Positions 1-7,798 of a DNA stretch of 64,000 nt are shown piece by piece. The notes under the pieces are model-generated. The model was not told where the DNA came from, searched no databases, and was given only the letters and a program-made list of their open reading frames with translations. The stretch's first letter is position 1. Each line of letters opens with the position of its first letter. Source of the DNA: UBA5336 sp964412785 (lineage in GTDB: Bacteria; Pseudomonadota; Alphaproteobacteria; Caulobacterales; Hyphomonadaceae). The stretch spans positions 1-64,000 of the forward strand of contig CAYPQD010000011.1 of NCBI GenBank assembly GCA_964412785.1, written 5' to 3'. The position numbers and the translations under genes are program-made.

Positions 1-1663
1 AGAGCGGCTCGGCGGCGCGGAAGTCGGCGCGTCTCTCAAGGTGGAAGGCTGCATTGTTCAGGGCGGTCGCGAGTTCGGGGGGGGCGGCCCCATCGGCCAG
101 GCATTCGCCGAGCGCCCGCGCGTGCGGCACCAGCGCCTCGTAAGCCGGCCAGGCGTCCAGCGGGTGTGGATCGGCCGGGTATGACGCCGCGACTTTCCAG
201 GCGAGCGCTTGGCCGAGATGCGCGCGCTCCGCGTCAGGCAGGCCGGCAAGGATCACGGCCTGCAGCAGGCGGTGGATGGAGCAGGCCCTGCCCAGCGCGC
301 CATCGCCGCCCGGTTTGACCAGGGAATACCGTGCCAGCGCATCGAAAGCCCGGCGCACGGCCTCCGCCTCCGGGTCGTCAGCGAGCAGGGCAAGCGGTAT
401 GTCATCGGGCGCACAGAAGGCCGCGCGGGCAAGCAGGCCGGCCGCCCCCGGCGCGCCCTGTTCGGCCCGCTCGATCGAGGGCATGAACGTCGCCGCCACC
501 AGCTTCTGGTCGCGCGGCCACGCATCGCTCGCCTCGTCGATGCGCCGATCCAGCGCCTCCAGATAGTGGCTGAAGCGCTCTGACGGGTTCTCGCAGAGAT
601 AGGCGCCGGCCTGCACCAGCGCCAGCGGCAGGCCGGCCAGCGCGTCAAGCAGCGCCTCCAGCCCCTCGCCGGGCTCGCGCCCCGAGGTTTCCAGCAGCAG
701 GGCCCGCGCCGCCGCCTGCGGCAGGGTCGTCACCTCCAGCTTCCGGAAGGCGCCCGTCCACGTCTCATAGCGCGTGGTGATCAGGACGTGGAATTCCGCC
801 ACGCCGCGCACGAAGTCCGGCACGTGCCGTGGCGTCTCGATATTGTCGAGGACGAACAGGAAGGGCTCGTCCTTGGCGCGCGCCAGGCGGCCGGCTTCCT
901 CCGCCCCGCGCTTGGCGAGGGCCGGCAGGTTGGACTCGCCGGCGAGGCGCGGGTCGAGGCGCACCGCCAGCGCCGCGAAATCCTCCGTCAGCGTCGCCTC
1001 CTGTTCGGCGCGCACCAGCCAGGCGCCGGCATAGCGGTGTTGGTGGCGGCGCGCATATTCCCGCGCGATGGCCGACTTGCCGACCCCGCCGAGCCCGTGC
1101 AGCGTTGCGGGCGGCGTCAGGGCGGCCGCGCCCGCCCCGCCCCACAGCGCAGCGTGAATGGCCGACAACTCGTCCGCGCGCCCGACGAAATGCTCGGTGT
1201 GGAAAGCCGAATTGGCGAGCGGCGTGGTGTTCGGCTCCAGCGTGTCATGCAGTGTCGCGCGGCCCCTCACGACCGCGTCGACGGCGCTGAGCAGGGCGCG
1301 CTCCTTCTCGCCGACCGGCGTGCGCGTCAGGTCCAGATAGGCCAGGGCGGCGGTCAGCCTTGGCGGTGTGCACGGCTGCAGCATGACCGGGATCAGCTTG
1401 CCCTGCCCGCCGCGGTCGAGCGCATAGGCCGTGGCCCACTCATCCTTGCAGGGCCCGCTCGCCCAGTAGTCCGGCGTCATCACCGCGATCACCGTCTCGC
1501 AATCCTCGAACGCCTCCATCATGGAGAGCGGGAAAGCGTTGCCGATCTTGAAGTCGCGCTCCTGCACGACGCACTGATAGCCCTCAGCTTCCAGCGCGGC
1601 CGCCATCCATGAACTGGCATCGGCATTGACGCCGCGCCGTGAAATGAAGATCCGGTCAACCAT
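1..1663 (-). CDS. TIR–NB-ARC STAND protein, C-terminal part beyond window
   Basis: The frame runs from ATG at 1663 to the window edge (554 codons), so the C-terminus is missing. Residues 1–130 read as a TIR domain: it opens with RIFISRRGVNAD, has the ERDFKIG loop, and carries PDYWASGPCKDEW, in which E75 fits the NADase glutamate position of TIR enzymes. A linker leads to HFVGRADEL and a complete NB-ARC switch: P-loop GLGGVGKS (190–197), Walker B FLFVLDN, the ITTR sensor and GLPLAL. The last visible residues (ALNNAAFHLERRADFRAAEPL, split over two helices) look like the first TPR helix pair. Proteins of this build are STAND sensors; many bacterial TIR-STANDs act in antiphage defence by destroying NAD. 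It starts 61 bp after cobS on the same strand. Architecture is seen directly; a defence role is inferred. Confidence 0.85.
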   Translation of the reverse strand, partial: MVDRIFISRRGVNADASSWMAAALEAEGYQCVVQERDFKIGNAFPLSMMEAFEDCETVIAVMTPDYWASGPCKDEWATAYALDRGGQGKLIPVMLQPCTPPRLTAALAYLDLTRTPVGEKERALLSAVDAVVRGRATLHDTLEPNTTPLANSAFHTEHFVGRADELSAIHAALWGGAGAAALTPPATLHGLGGVGKSAIAREYARRHQHRYAGAWLVRAEQEATLTEDFAALAVRLDPRLAGESNLPALAKRGAEEAGRLARAKDEPFLFVLDNIETPRHVPDFVRGVAEFHVLITTRYETWTGAFRKLEVTTLPQAAARALLLETSGREPGEGLEALLDALAGLPLALVQAGAYLCENPSERFSHYLEALDRRIDEASDAWPRDQKLVAATFMPSIERAEQGAPGAAGLLARAAFCAPDDIPLALLADDPEAEAVRRAFDALARYSLVKPGGDGALGRACSIHRLLQAVILAGLPDAERAHLGQALAWKVAASYPADPHPLDAWPAYEALVPHARALGECLADGAAPPELATALNNAAFHLERRADFRAAEPL

Positions 1664-1724
1664 GCGCGCATCCCATCCCGCGCGCGAGTTAACACCAGGC
1701 GCGCGGGGCGGGCAAGACGGGCGG

Positions 1725-2708
1725 TTACGCCACCTTCACCATCAGCGCGCTTTCCGGCAGCTCCTCGGCAAAGCAGCGCTGGTACAGTTCAGCCACAAGG
1801 GGGCGTTCCAGTTCGTCGCACTTGTTGAGGAAGGTGAGCCGGAAGGCGTGGCCGAGCCCGCCAAAGATCTGGTAGTTCTCCGCCCAGGTGATGACGGTGC
1901 GCGGGCTCATCACGGTGGAGAGGTCGCCGGCCATGAACGCATTGCGGGTGAGATCGGCCAGGCGCACCATTTTCGACAGCAGGTCGACATCCACATCGGG
2001 CGCCTTCAGCGCGACGATCTCCACCTCGGCATCATGTTCCAGATAGTTCAGCGTGGTGACGAGACTCCAGCGGTCCATCTGGCCCTGGTTGAGCTGCTGC
2101 GTGCCGTGGTACAGCCCGGTGGTGTCGCCGAGGCCGACCGTGTTGGTGGTGGCAAACAGGCGGAAATGCGGGTTGGGCGCGATCACCCGGTTCTGGTCGA
2201 GCAGGGTCAGGCGGCCTGACGCCTCCAGCACGCGCTGGATGACAAACATCACGTCGGGCCGGCCGGCATCATACTCGTCGAACACCAGCGCGACCGGCCG
2301 TTGCAGCGTCCAGGGCAGGATGCCCTCCTGGAATTCGGTCACCTGCTTGCCGTCGCGCAGGACAATCGCGTCCTTGCCGACCAGGTCGATGCGGCTGACA
2401 TGGGCGTCGAGGTTGACCCGCACCATCGGCCAGTTGAGCCGCGCGGCGACCTGCTCGATATGGGTCGACTTGCCGGTGCCGTGATAGCCCTGCACCATCA
2501 CCCGGCGATTGTGCTCGAAGCCGGCGAGGATCGCCACCGTCGTCTGCGGGTCGAAGCGGTAGGCCTCATCCAGCTCGGGGACATAGGGCGAGCGTTCGGC
2601 AAAGGCGCGCACAGTCATGTCTGTATCGAGCCCGAAGACCTCCCGCACGCTCACCGTTTCGGTCGGGATCAGGGTGAGCAGGTGGTCGGATTCGCTCGGA
2701 TCGATCAT
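1725..2708 (-). CDS. cobS: Cobaltochelatase-type AAA+ ATPase CobS
   Basis: This 327-residue protein is full length for CobS, the AAA+ subunit of the aerobic CobNST cobaltochelatase that inserts cobalt into hydrogenobyrinic acid diamide. The N-terminal CobS segment (VREVFGLDTDMTVRAF) is followed by Walker A GYHGTGKST, Walker B LVFDEYDAG, and the sensor region LFATTNTVGLGDTTGLYHG. CobS works as a two-tiered ring with CobT, whose gene normally follows directly; here the next gene downstream encodes the TIR-STAND protein instead and no cobT or cobN lies in the window. It could also serve a different chelatase-like role if cobN is absent from the genome. Identification of the family is firm. Confidence 0.93.
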   Translation of the reverse strand: MIDPSESDHLLTLIPTETVSVREVFGLDTDMTVRAFAERSPYVPELDEAYRFDPQTTVAILAGFEHNRRVMVQGYHGTGKSTHIEQVAARLNWPMVRVNLDAHVSRIDLVGKDAIVLRDGKQVTEFQEGILPWTLQRPVALVFDEYDAGRPDVMFVIQRVLEASGRLTLLDQNRVIAPNPHFRLFATTNTVGLGDTTGLYHGTQQLNQGQMDRWSLVTTLNYLEHDAEVEIVALKAPDVDVDLLSKMVRLADLTRNAFMAGDLSTVMSPRTVITWAENYQIFGGLGHAFRLTFLNKCDELERPLVAELYQRCFAEELPESALMVKVA

Positions 2709-2845
2709 GACGGCCCCTTTTCTGCTGGCGCGACGGCGTGGCGGCTCTGCACCTCATGGGTTCTAGCACGAGCAGGGCCTGCGCCAACTCTTGCCCATGC
2801 GGAAGCGTGCGGCCGCTGGCCGCTCCGGGGCGCGAACATGCAAAC

Positions 2846-2870
2846 GGGCAGGGACGCCATGGCCCTGCCC
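2846..2870 (-). terminator. Candidate terminator hairpin after the outer-membrane gene
   Basis: An 8-bp perfect stem (GGGCAGGG at 2846–2853 with CCCTGCCC at 2863–2870, 9-nt loop) lies 67 bp past the stop of the minus-strand outer-membrane gene. A second GC hairpin (CCGGGG 2893–2898 with CCCCGG 2905–2910) is nearer to the stop. Neither has a strong U-run (only GTTTG follows), so intrinsic termination is uncertain. Confidence 0.35.
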
Positions 2871-2936
2871 GCCCGTCCTGTCCGCAAGCCGGCCGGGGCG
2901 TTTCCCCCGGTCCGGACCTTCCCCTGAAGGGCCCGC

Positions 2937-3770
2937 TCAGCCGCCGAAGCGGTAGCGCAGGCCGACGCCCACCAGCGTCTGCTTGTTCTCGACGTCGAGG
3001 CCGGCCGGCAGCAGGTTCAGCGACACGTCGATCTCGTCGCTCTCGCGATAGGTCGCCTCGCCGAACACTTCGAGCTGCTCGCTCAACCGGTAGGTCGCGC
3101 CGGCCTTCACCTGGTAGGCAAACTTGGTCTCGGTGTCCTTGACGATGTCGACGCCAGACGGGCTGTACTCCACCTCGGCCCGGGTGACGCCCAGACCGCC
3201 GCCGAGATAGGGCTCGATCCGGCCGCCGCGGTTGAAGTCATAATAGACATTGGCAAAGGCGAAGGTGTTCTGGATGGAGCCGCGGCCATCGGCGACGACC
3301 TCGCCGACGGTCACGCCAAGCGGCGTCGTGTCGCCGGTCAGCAGGGCGGCGTCCTGGGTGTCGACCGGGGTGCGCTCGATCGGCTCGCCGTTGAGCTGGC
3401 CGGGGCCGACGATAACGCCGCTGTGACCGTCCACATCGGACTCCGAATAGGCGATCTCCAGGCCGCTGCGGAAGCCGCTTGGAAGGCGCCGGCCGATTTC
3501 GGCTGAGACGCTGGCGGTCTCGTCGAACCGCGTTTCCAGGGCAAGCCGGGTGTCCTTGCGCACGACGCTGCCGGCGGGGATGGCCTCGCTGCCCTGGCCG
3601 GTGAAGGCATCGCTGGTGAACTTGCCGGTATTGCCGCTGTCGTGCTGCGACTGCCAGGCGATGGTGCCGCCGGCATACCAGCCCTTGCCCCAGTCCTGGG
3701 CGATGGAAACCGTGGCGAAGGCCGCGAGAGCGGCGCCGGCCGCGGTGGACATGATGAGGATGCGTTTCAT
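2937..3770 (-). CDS. Outer-membrane beta-barrel protein
   Basis: The 277-residue product starts with a clear Sec signal peptide (MKRILIMSTAAGAALAAFA, cleavage likely after SIA before QDWGKG). The mature part alternates short amphipathic beta strands and polar loops (GWYAGGTIAWQS, GSIQNTFAFANVYYDF, PYLGGGLGVTRAEVEY, TLVGVGLRYRFGG), the pattern of small 8-stranded barrels of the OmpA-like/opacity type. The extreme end is GG after RYRF, slightly longer than the usual terminal aromatic. It stands alone with about 600 bp of non-coding DNA upstream. The ligand or function is not recognisable. Confidence 0.8.
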   Translation of the reverse strand: MKRILIMSTAAGAALAAFATVSIAQDWGKGWYAGGTIAWQSQHDSGNTGKFTSDAFTGQGSEAIPAGSVVRKDTRLALETRFDETASVSAEIGRRLPSGFRSGLEIAYSESDVDGHSGVIVGPGQLNGEPIERTPVDTQDAALLTGDTTPLGVTVGEVVADGRGSIQNTFAFANVYYDFNRGGRIEPYLGGGLGVTRAEVEYSPSGVDIVKDTETKFAYQVKAGATYRLSEQLEVFGEATYRESDEIDVSLNLLPAGLDVENKQTLVGVGLRYRFGG

Positions 3771-3971
3771 GCTGGCACTCTTTCCTATGGCCCCCGGCTG
3801 CTGCGGGTTCGGTCCGGTCGCGGGTCCCCCTGGGGCCTGGCACCCGCATCCGGCGCGCGATCGCCGGTTCGGGCCGGCGCGCGTTGACCGGACCGAGCCT
3901 AGCCGGGCTTTGCCAACAGGGACTTACGAAATTGCACGAAGTGGTTGCCGGAACGGGCCGCTGCGTTAACA

Positions 3972-4015
3972 CCAGTGTGCGCAGACGAGCCCTTATTTGC
4001 GCACACTGGAATAAT
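3972..4015 (+). repeat. Partial, palindromic copy of the dispersed intergenic repeat
   Basis: CCAGTGTGCGCA (3972–3983) pairs perfectly with TGCGCACACTGG (3998–4009) across a 14-nt loop. Loop plus right arm (GACGAGCCCTTATT then the arm, then AATAA) match the 3' end of the repeat copy at 57221–57319, which ends GCGCACACTGGTATAA. So this looks like a degenerate or rearranged tail of the same element, just ahead of the full copy at 4033. Confidence 0.5.
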
Positions 4016-4032
4016 ACCAAGCTGCATGGATC

Positions 4033-4135
4033 GGAACCGATCCGTGCAGTGCAGTGCAGCGCAAGCGCGACTGCGCGTCGGCGCCCCATGCGCCGTGGCC
4101 GCGGATGAGTCTTCATCCGCGCAGATTGGTACAAG
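4033..4135 (+). repeat. Dispersed intergenic repeat, copy A
   Basis: About 100 bp shared with 40903–41000 and 57221–57319. Common blocks in order are AACCGATCC, GCGCGACTGCGC, TCGGCGCCCCATGCGCC, GCGGATGAGTCTTCATCCGC and TTGGTA(T/C)AA. This copy has a perfect 8-bp hairpin (GCGGATGA 4101–4108, TCATCCGC 4113–4120, 4-nt loop) and a 5-bp hairpin GGCGC/GCGCC. It lies between two minus-strand genes. Confidence 0.7.
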
Positions 4136-4286
4136 TGCACGAATTCATGGCCTTCTTCGTGGCCACACGCTGGGGCATATTTCGTGGCCTGGCGGCGTCG
4201 CAATCCTCGCAGGATGCTTGCATCCCGCTCCGGCATGCTCCTGGCCAGACCCCAAAATATACCTCTCCAAGTGGGTCAATTTGGCC

Positions 4287-4310
4287 GGAAACCGCCCTAG
4301 CCGAGGGCGG
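4287..4310 (-). terminator. Terminator-like hairpin after cysH, with 13-mer motif
   Basis: On the minus strand CCGCCCT (complement of 4304–4310) pairs with AGGGCGG (complement of 4292–4298), followed by TTTCC. It lies 63 bp past the cysH stop, at the end of the sulfate operon. The plus-strand 13-mer GGAAACCGCCCTA (4287–4299) recurs at 25307, 37781 and 49610, each time at or beyond the 3' end of a minus-strand gene. Confidence 0.5.
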
Positions 4311-4372
4311 CCGCCCAGATGGACTGCACCCTGAACCGGGTCGCATGGGCGGACAGCCAGTCGCTCACGCGC

Positions 4373-5116
4373 TCAGAATACGCGCGGCCGCTCCGGCCTT
4401 GCAATGTGCAGCCCGCACTCGGTCTTGTCGCTGCCGGCCCAGCGGCCGGAACGGATGTCGGCCGGGTCCGATGTCGGACGGGTGCATGGCCAGCAGCCGA
4501 TAGAGAGATAGCCCTGATCGACCAGAGGGTGGCGGGGCAGTCCACGATTGGCAAAGAAGCGCTCCACATCCTCCAGGGTCCAGCCGGCAAGCGGGTTGAC
4601 CTTGAAGCGGCCATCCATCTGCTCGAACACAGGAAGGCGCAGGCGTGCACCGCCATGAAAGCGCTTTCGCCCGGTAATCCAGGCGTCAAAGCCCTTGAGC
4701 GCCGGCGCAAGCGGGCGCACCTTGCGCAGCGCGCAGCAGGCATCCGGATCGCGTCGCCACAGGTCTTCGGCATGGTCCAGCACGCGCGCTTCCGCCCGGT
4801 TCGGCGTGACATCCCTGACACCGGTCAGGCCGAGCCGCTCGATCAACTCGGCCTTGTAGTCAAGCGTCTGCGGGAAATGCATTCCGGTTTCCAGGAACAG
4901 AACCGGCAGGTCCGGTTTGACATCGGCGATCAGCGCCAGCATGGCCGCGCTTTCCGCACCGAAGCTCGCCACATAGGTCAGCCTTCCCGGCCATTCGCGC
5001 AGCATGGCGACGCGCAGGATGGTCTGCGCAGAGGCATCGCGCAGCTCGGCGTTGAGGCGCGACAGGCGCTCGGCCGGAACAGCTTCGGTGCGGCGGGCGA
5101 GGTCAAGATCGGTCAT
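4373..5116 (-). CDS. cysH: Assimilatory (phospho)adenylyl-sulfate reductase
   Basis: The 247-residue enzyme reduces activated sulfate to sulfite with thioredoxin. The nucleotide-binding segment SFGAESA and the substrate loop around RVLDHAEDLWRRDPDACC are present. Two cysteine pairs, C127-C128 and C208-x2-C211, are the [4Fe-4S] ligands typical of bacterial APS-type reductases, and ECGLH carries the catalytic cysteine C234 near the C-terminus. This suggests APS rather than PAPS as preferred substrate, as in most alphaproteobacteria (inference). It is the last gene of the sulfate operon; its ATG overlaps the DUF934 stop (ATGA), indicating translational coupling. Confidence 0.95.
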   Translation of the reverse strand: MTDLDLARRTEAVPAERLSRLNAELRDASAQTILRVAMLREWPGRLTYVASFGAESAAMLALIADVKPDLPVLFLETGMHFPQTLDYKAELIERLGLTGVRDVTPNRAEARVLDHAEDLWRRDPDACCALRKVRPLAPALKGFDAWITGRKRFHGGARLRLPVFEQMDGRFKVNPLAGWTLEDVERFFANRGLPRHPLVDQGYLSIGCWPCTRPTSDPADIRSGRWAGSDKTECGLHIARPERPRVF

Positions 5117-5628
5117 GCGGCGTGGCAGCCCCTGCTTGCGGCACGCAGCGCAAACACGCTGGGCGCGCGGTCGGCGGCGGGCTGGTAATAGGCGGACATC
5201 TCGGTCAGCGCCTCCAGCACCGAGGTTAGGTCGGCGCGTTCGGTGACGAAAGCGTCGAAGCCTGAACGGTGCATATAGAGAACCTGATCGCGGAGCACCT
5301 GACCGACCGCGCGCAGCTCGCCCGTGTAGCGGTAACGCCGGCGCAGCAGCTGCGCCTGCGAATAGCCGCGCCCGTCGGTGTATTTCGGGAAGTCGACCTC
5401 GATGAGTGTCAGCCTGCCGAGATGGGGCACCAGCGCCTCCGGTTCGTCCGCCGGCGCCAGCCTGACGCCAAGCGGACCCGGGCGGGCCGTCCAGGCCCCG
5501 GCAGCCTCAAGGAACGCCGCCAGCGGCAGGCTCACCGGCGCATCCGGCGCCGTGTCGGCCGGGGCGCCCGGTTCGACGAGAAAGGTCCAGATATCGGCGA
5601 GTTCACGCCCATTGCGGATCAGCGGCAT
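5113..5628 (-). CDS. DUF934 family protein of sulfate assimilation
   Basis: The 171-residue product, read from the ATG at 5628 (MPLIRNGRELADIW), matches the DUF934/COG3749 family, which is nearly always found between the sulfite reductase and cysH genes in proteobacteria. Recognisable stretches are LTLIEVDFPKYTDGRGYSQA and LLRRRYRYTGELRAVGQVLRDQ, then YMHRSGFDAF. The biochemical role is unknown; association with sulfite reductase assembly or activity is inferred only from synteny. It overlaps the end of cysI by 26 bp and cysH by 4 bp. An in-frame start 31 codons earlier would lie deep within cysI and lacks family conservation. Confidence 0.9.
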   Translation of the reverse strand: MPLIRNGRELADIWTFLVEPGAPADTAPDAPVSLPLAAFLEAAGAWTARPGPLGVRLAPADEPEALVPHLGRLTLIEVDFPKYTDGRGYSQAQLLRRRYRYTGELRAVGQVLRDQVLYMHRSGFDAFVTERADLTSVLEALTEMSAYYQPAADRAPSVFALRAASRGCHAA

Positions 5629-7273
5629 AGAGCGCCTCCCTGAACGGGTCGTGGCCGACCCGGGTGAGTGTGTCGATGAAGGTTTCGTCCGGCCCGGTGC
5701 GCAGCGCCCGGTAGCGCGCAATCAGCTGCTTCAGGGCACCGGGAACCGCGTTCGCGGGCAGGGCGGGGCCGGCAATCTCACCAATCGCGGCCCGCTCGTC
5801 GGCGCGCCCGCCAAGGGTGATCTGGTAGGCTTCCTCACCCTTCTTGTCGACGCCGAGAATGCCGACATGGCCGACATGGTGGTGGCCACAGGCATTGATG
5901 CAGCCTGAGATGTTGAGGTGCAGCCTGCCGATATCGACCTGCTCGTCCGGGTCGGCGAAAGCGGCCTGAATGGCCTGCGATACCGGGATCGCCCGCGCAT
6001 TGGCGAGGTTGCAGTAGTCAAGCCCCGGGCAGCAGATGATGTCGGAAATCAGCCCCTCGTTTGCGGTCGCCAGCCCTGCCGCGTCGAGCGCGCGGTAGAC
6101 CTCCGGCAGGGTATCCAGCGCCACATGCGCCAGGACGAGATTCTGGGCGTGGCTCACCCGGATGTCGCCATGGCCGAAGCGCTCTGCGAGGTCGGCGACA
6201 GCGCGCATTTGCGCGCTGGTCGCATCGCCGGGCGCACCGCCGGGGGGCTTGAGGCTGACCGTCACCGAGGCATGGCCTGCCACATGGTGCGGGTGCAGGT
6301 TCACATCCGCCCAGCGCGCAAGGGCCGGGTCCGCCGTGCGGGCGCGCTCGAAGGCGTCTGCCGCGCCGGGGCGTGCGACCAGCGGCGGCGGCGCGAAATA
6401 GGCATGGATGCGGGCGATCTCTTCGGACGGCAGGGCGATCTTCTCGTGGGGCGCCTGAGCCGCGAACTCGCGCGCCACCTCGTCGATGAACGCCTCAGGC
6501 CCCAGCGCGTTCACCAGGATCTTTATCCGCGCCTTGTACCTGTTGTCGCGCCGGCCATGGCGGTTGTAGACGCGCATGATCGCTTCCAGGAAGTCGAGAA
6601 GCTCCGCCTCGGCGACGAACGGGCTCACCGGCACGCCCACATGCGGGGTCCGGCCCTGGCCACCGCCAACCCACACCTCGAAGCCGCGCGCGCCCGAGCG
6701 CTCGCACATCTGCAGGCCGATGTCGTGCACCCGGATTGCGGCGCGGTCATGCGCGCCGGCGGTCACCGCGATCTTGAACTTGCGGGGCAGGTAGGCGAAC
6801 TCCGGATGGAAGGTCGACCACTGGCGGATGATCTCGCACCATGGCCGCGGGTCGGCGATCTCGTCTGCCGCGGCGCCGGCAAAGTGGTCTGTGGTGACAT
6901 TGCGGATGCAGTTTCCCGATGTCTGGATCGCATGCATCTCGACGCCCGCCAGCGTGTCGAGCACATCGGGAATGTCCTTCAGCGCCACCCAGTTGAACTG
7001 GATGTTCTGCCGTGTCGTGAAATGGCCATAGCCGCGGTCCCACCGATCGGCCACGTCGGCGAGCGCACGCAGCTGACGCGGCGAGAGCTGGCCATAGGGG
7101 ATGGCGACGCGCAGCATGTAGGCGTGCAGCTGAAGATAGACGCCATTCTGCAGGCGCAGCGGCTTGAACTCGTCCTCCGCCAGCTCGCCCGAAAGCCGGC
7201 GTTCAACCTGTCCGCGAAACTGCTCGACCCGCTCGCGCACGATTGCCGCATCGAACTCGTCATAGCGATACAT
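5603..7273 (-). CDS. cysI: Sulfite reductase hemoprotein (nitrite/sulfite reductase family)
   Basis: The 556-residue protein has two ferredoxin-like half domains and two siroheme/4Fe-4S halves. Siroheme-contact motifs include GYGHFTTRQNIQFNW and TSGNCIRNVTTDHF. The cluster ligands are CCPGLDYC and the later SGCINACGHHHVGHVG. It carries out the six-electron reduction of sulfite to sulfide. No flavoprotein CysJ partner is encoded nearby, so electrons probably come from ferredoxin or another donor (inference). Its start overlaps the preceding small gene by one base (TAATG arrangement). Nitrite as substrate cannot be excluded from sequence, but the cysH and cysG neighbours argue for sulfite. Confidence 0.95.
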   Translation of the reverse strand: MYRYDEFDAAIVRERVEQFRGQVERRLSGELAEDEFKPLRLQNGVYLQLHAYMLRVAIPYGQLSPRQLRALADVADRWDRGYGHFTTRQNIQFNWVALKDIPDVLDTLAGVEMHAIQTSGNCIRNVTTDHFAGAAADEIADPRPWCEIIRQWSTFHPEFAYLPRKFKIAVTAGAHDRAAIRVHDIGLQMCERSGARGFEVWVGGGQGRTPHVGVPVSPFVAEAELLDFLEAIMRVYNRHGRRDNRYKARIKILVNALGPEAFIDEVAREFAAQAPHEKIALPSEEIARIHAYFAPPPLVARPGAADAFERARTADPALARWADVNLHPHHVAGHASVTVSLKPPGGAPGDATSAQMRAVADLAERFGHGDIRVSHAQNLVLAHVALDTLPEVYRALDAAGLATANEGLISDIICCPGLDYCNLANARAIPVSQAIQAAFADPDEQVDIGRLHLNISGCINACGHHHVGHVGILGVDKKGEEAYQITLGGRADERAAIGEIAGPALPANAVPGALKQLIARYRALRTGPDETFIDTLTRVGHDPFREALYAADPQWA

Positions 7274-7482
7274 TAGCGGTCCCCCGCATGATCGAGGCCG
7301 AGGGCGGTTTCGGTGCGACGCACCGAGCGCGCCACCGCCGGAAACTCACCAGGGTCGACCCCACCGAGACGGGCGCGTCGCGTATCGGCAATCCGCGCCA
7401 TGGCGGCAGTCCAGCGCGGCTTCATGCCGTTTCCGCTGTCGCAATTGCCGTAAGGGGTGAGTGTCTCCGGCAGGTCAGCCAT
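7273..7482 (-). CDS. Small unknown protein in the sulfate operon
   Basis: This 69-residue frame (MADLPETLTPYGNCDSGNG at its start) sits exactly between DUF2849 and cysI, overlapping both by a few bases, which is why I consider it real. The ATG at 7482 has AAGGAC upstream; an in-frame ATG seven codons earlier (7503) is possible. It is basic, has no membrane segment and only one cysteine. I do not recognise the family. Its position suggests a sulfite-reductase-linked accessory role, which is only inference. Confidence 0.6.
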   Translation of the reverse strand: MADLPETLTPYGNCDSGNGMKPRWTAAMARIADTRRARLGGVDPGEFPAVARSVRRTETALGLDHAGDR

Positions 7483-7798
7483 CGGGCGCCCTCGTCCTTG
7501 CAAATTGCGGGTGTATGCTCGGCCCGTTCGCGCGGATCCGCTCGCGAATTGTCTCGCGGCCCGTGATCACCCCGTCCTCCGTGACCTCCATGAGATAGGG
7601 GTCTGTGACCGTGCCTTCCTCTGACATGGCGCTCGCAAGGGCGGACTGCGCGGCCTCACCGGCAAACACGCAGAGGCCGGCCGGGTCGCGTGTCCACGCC
7701 CCGTCTGCGGTCATGTAGACCACCGCCCCGGTCAGCGTCTCCCAGGCAGTCACCGCCTTCGGGGTCTGCGGCTTCAGCTTCGGGCGAACCGAGGTCAT
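7475..7798 (-). CDS. DUF2849 family protein
   Basis: A 107-residue protein with the DUF2849 signature (KAVTAWETLTGAVVYMTADGAW, split here as two strands; PYLMEV near residue 68). Genes of this family sit between siroheme synthase and sulfite reductase in many alphaproteobacteria, so a role in the sulfite reductase pathway is likely but its activity is unknown. Its ATG overlaps the cysG stop (ATGA) and its end overlaps the next small gene, so the operon is tightly coupled. Confidence 0.88.
   Translation of the reverse strand: MTSVRPKLKPQTPKAVTAWETLTGAVVYMTADGAWTRDPAGLCVFAGEAAQSALASAMSEEGTVTDPYLMEVTEDGVITGRETIRERIRANGPSIHPQFARTRAPDG

Larger units (their letters stand above)
3771..4286. other. 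Long intergenic region with repeat copies
   Basis: No convincing gene lies between the outer-membrane gene start and cysH. The region holds a perfect 12-bp inverted repeat (3972–4009) and one complete copy of the dispersed intergenic repeat (4033–4135). The promoter of the outer-membrane gene must lie in its left part, but I could not assign a specific -35/-10 pair. Confidence 0.6.
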
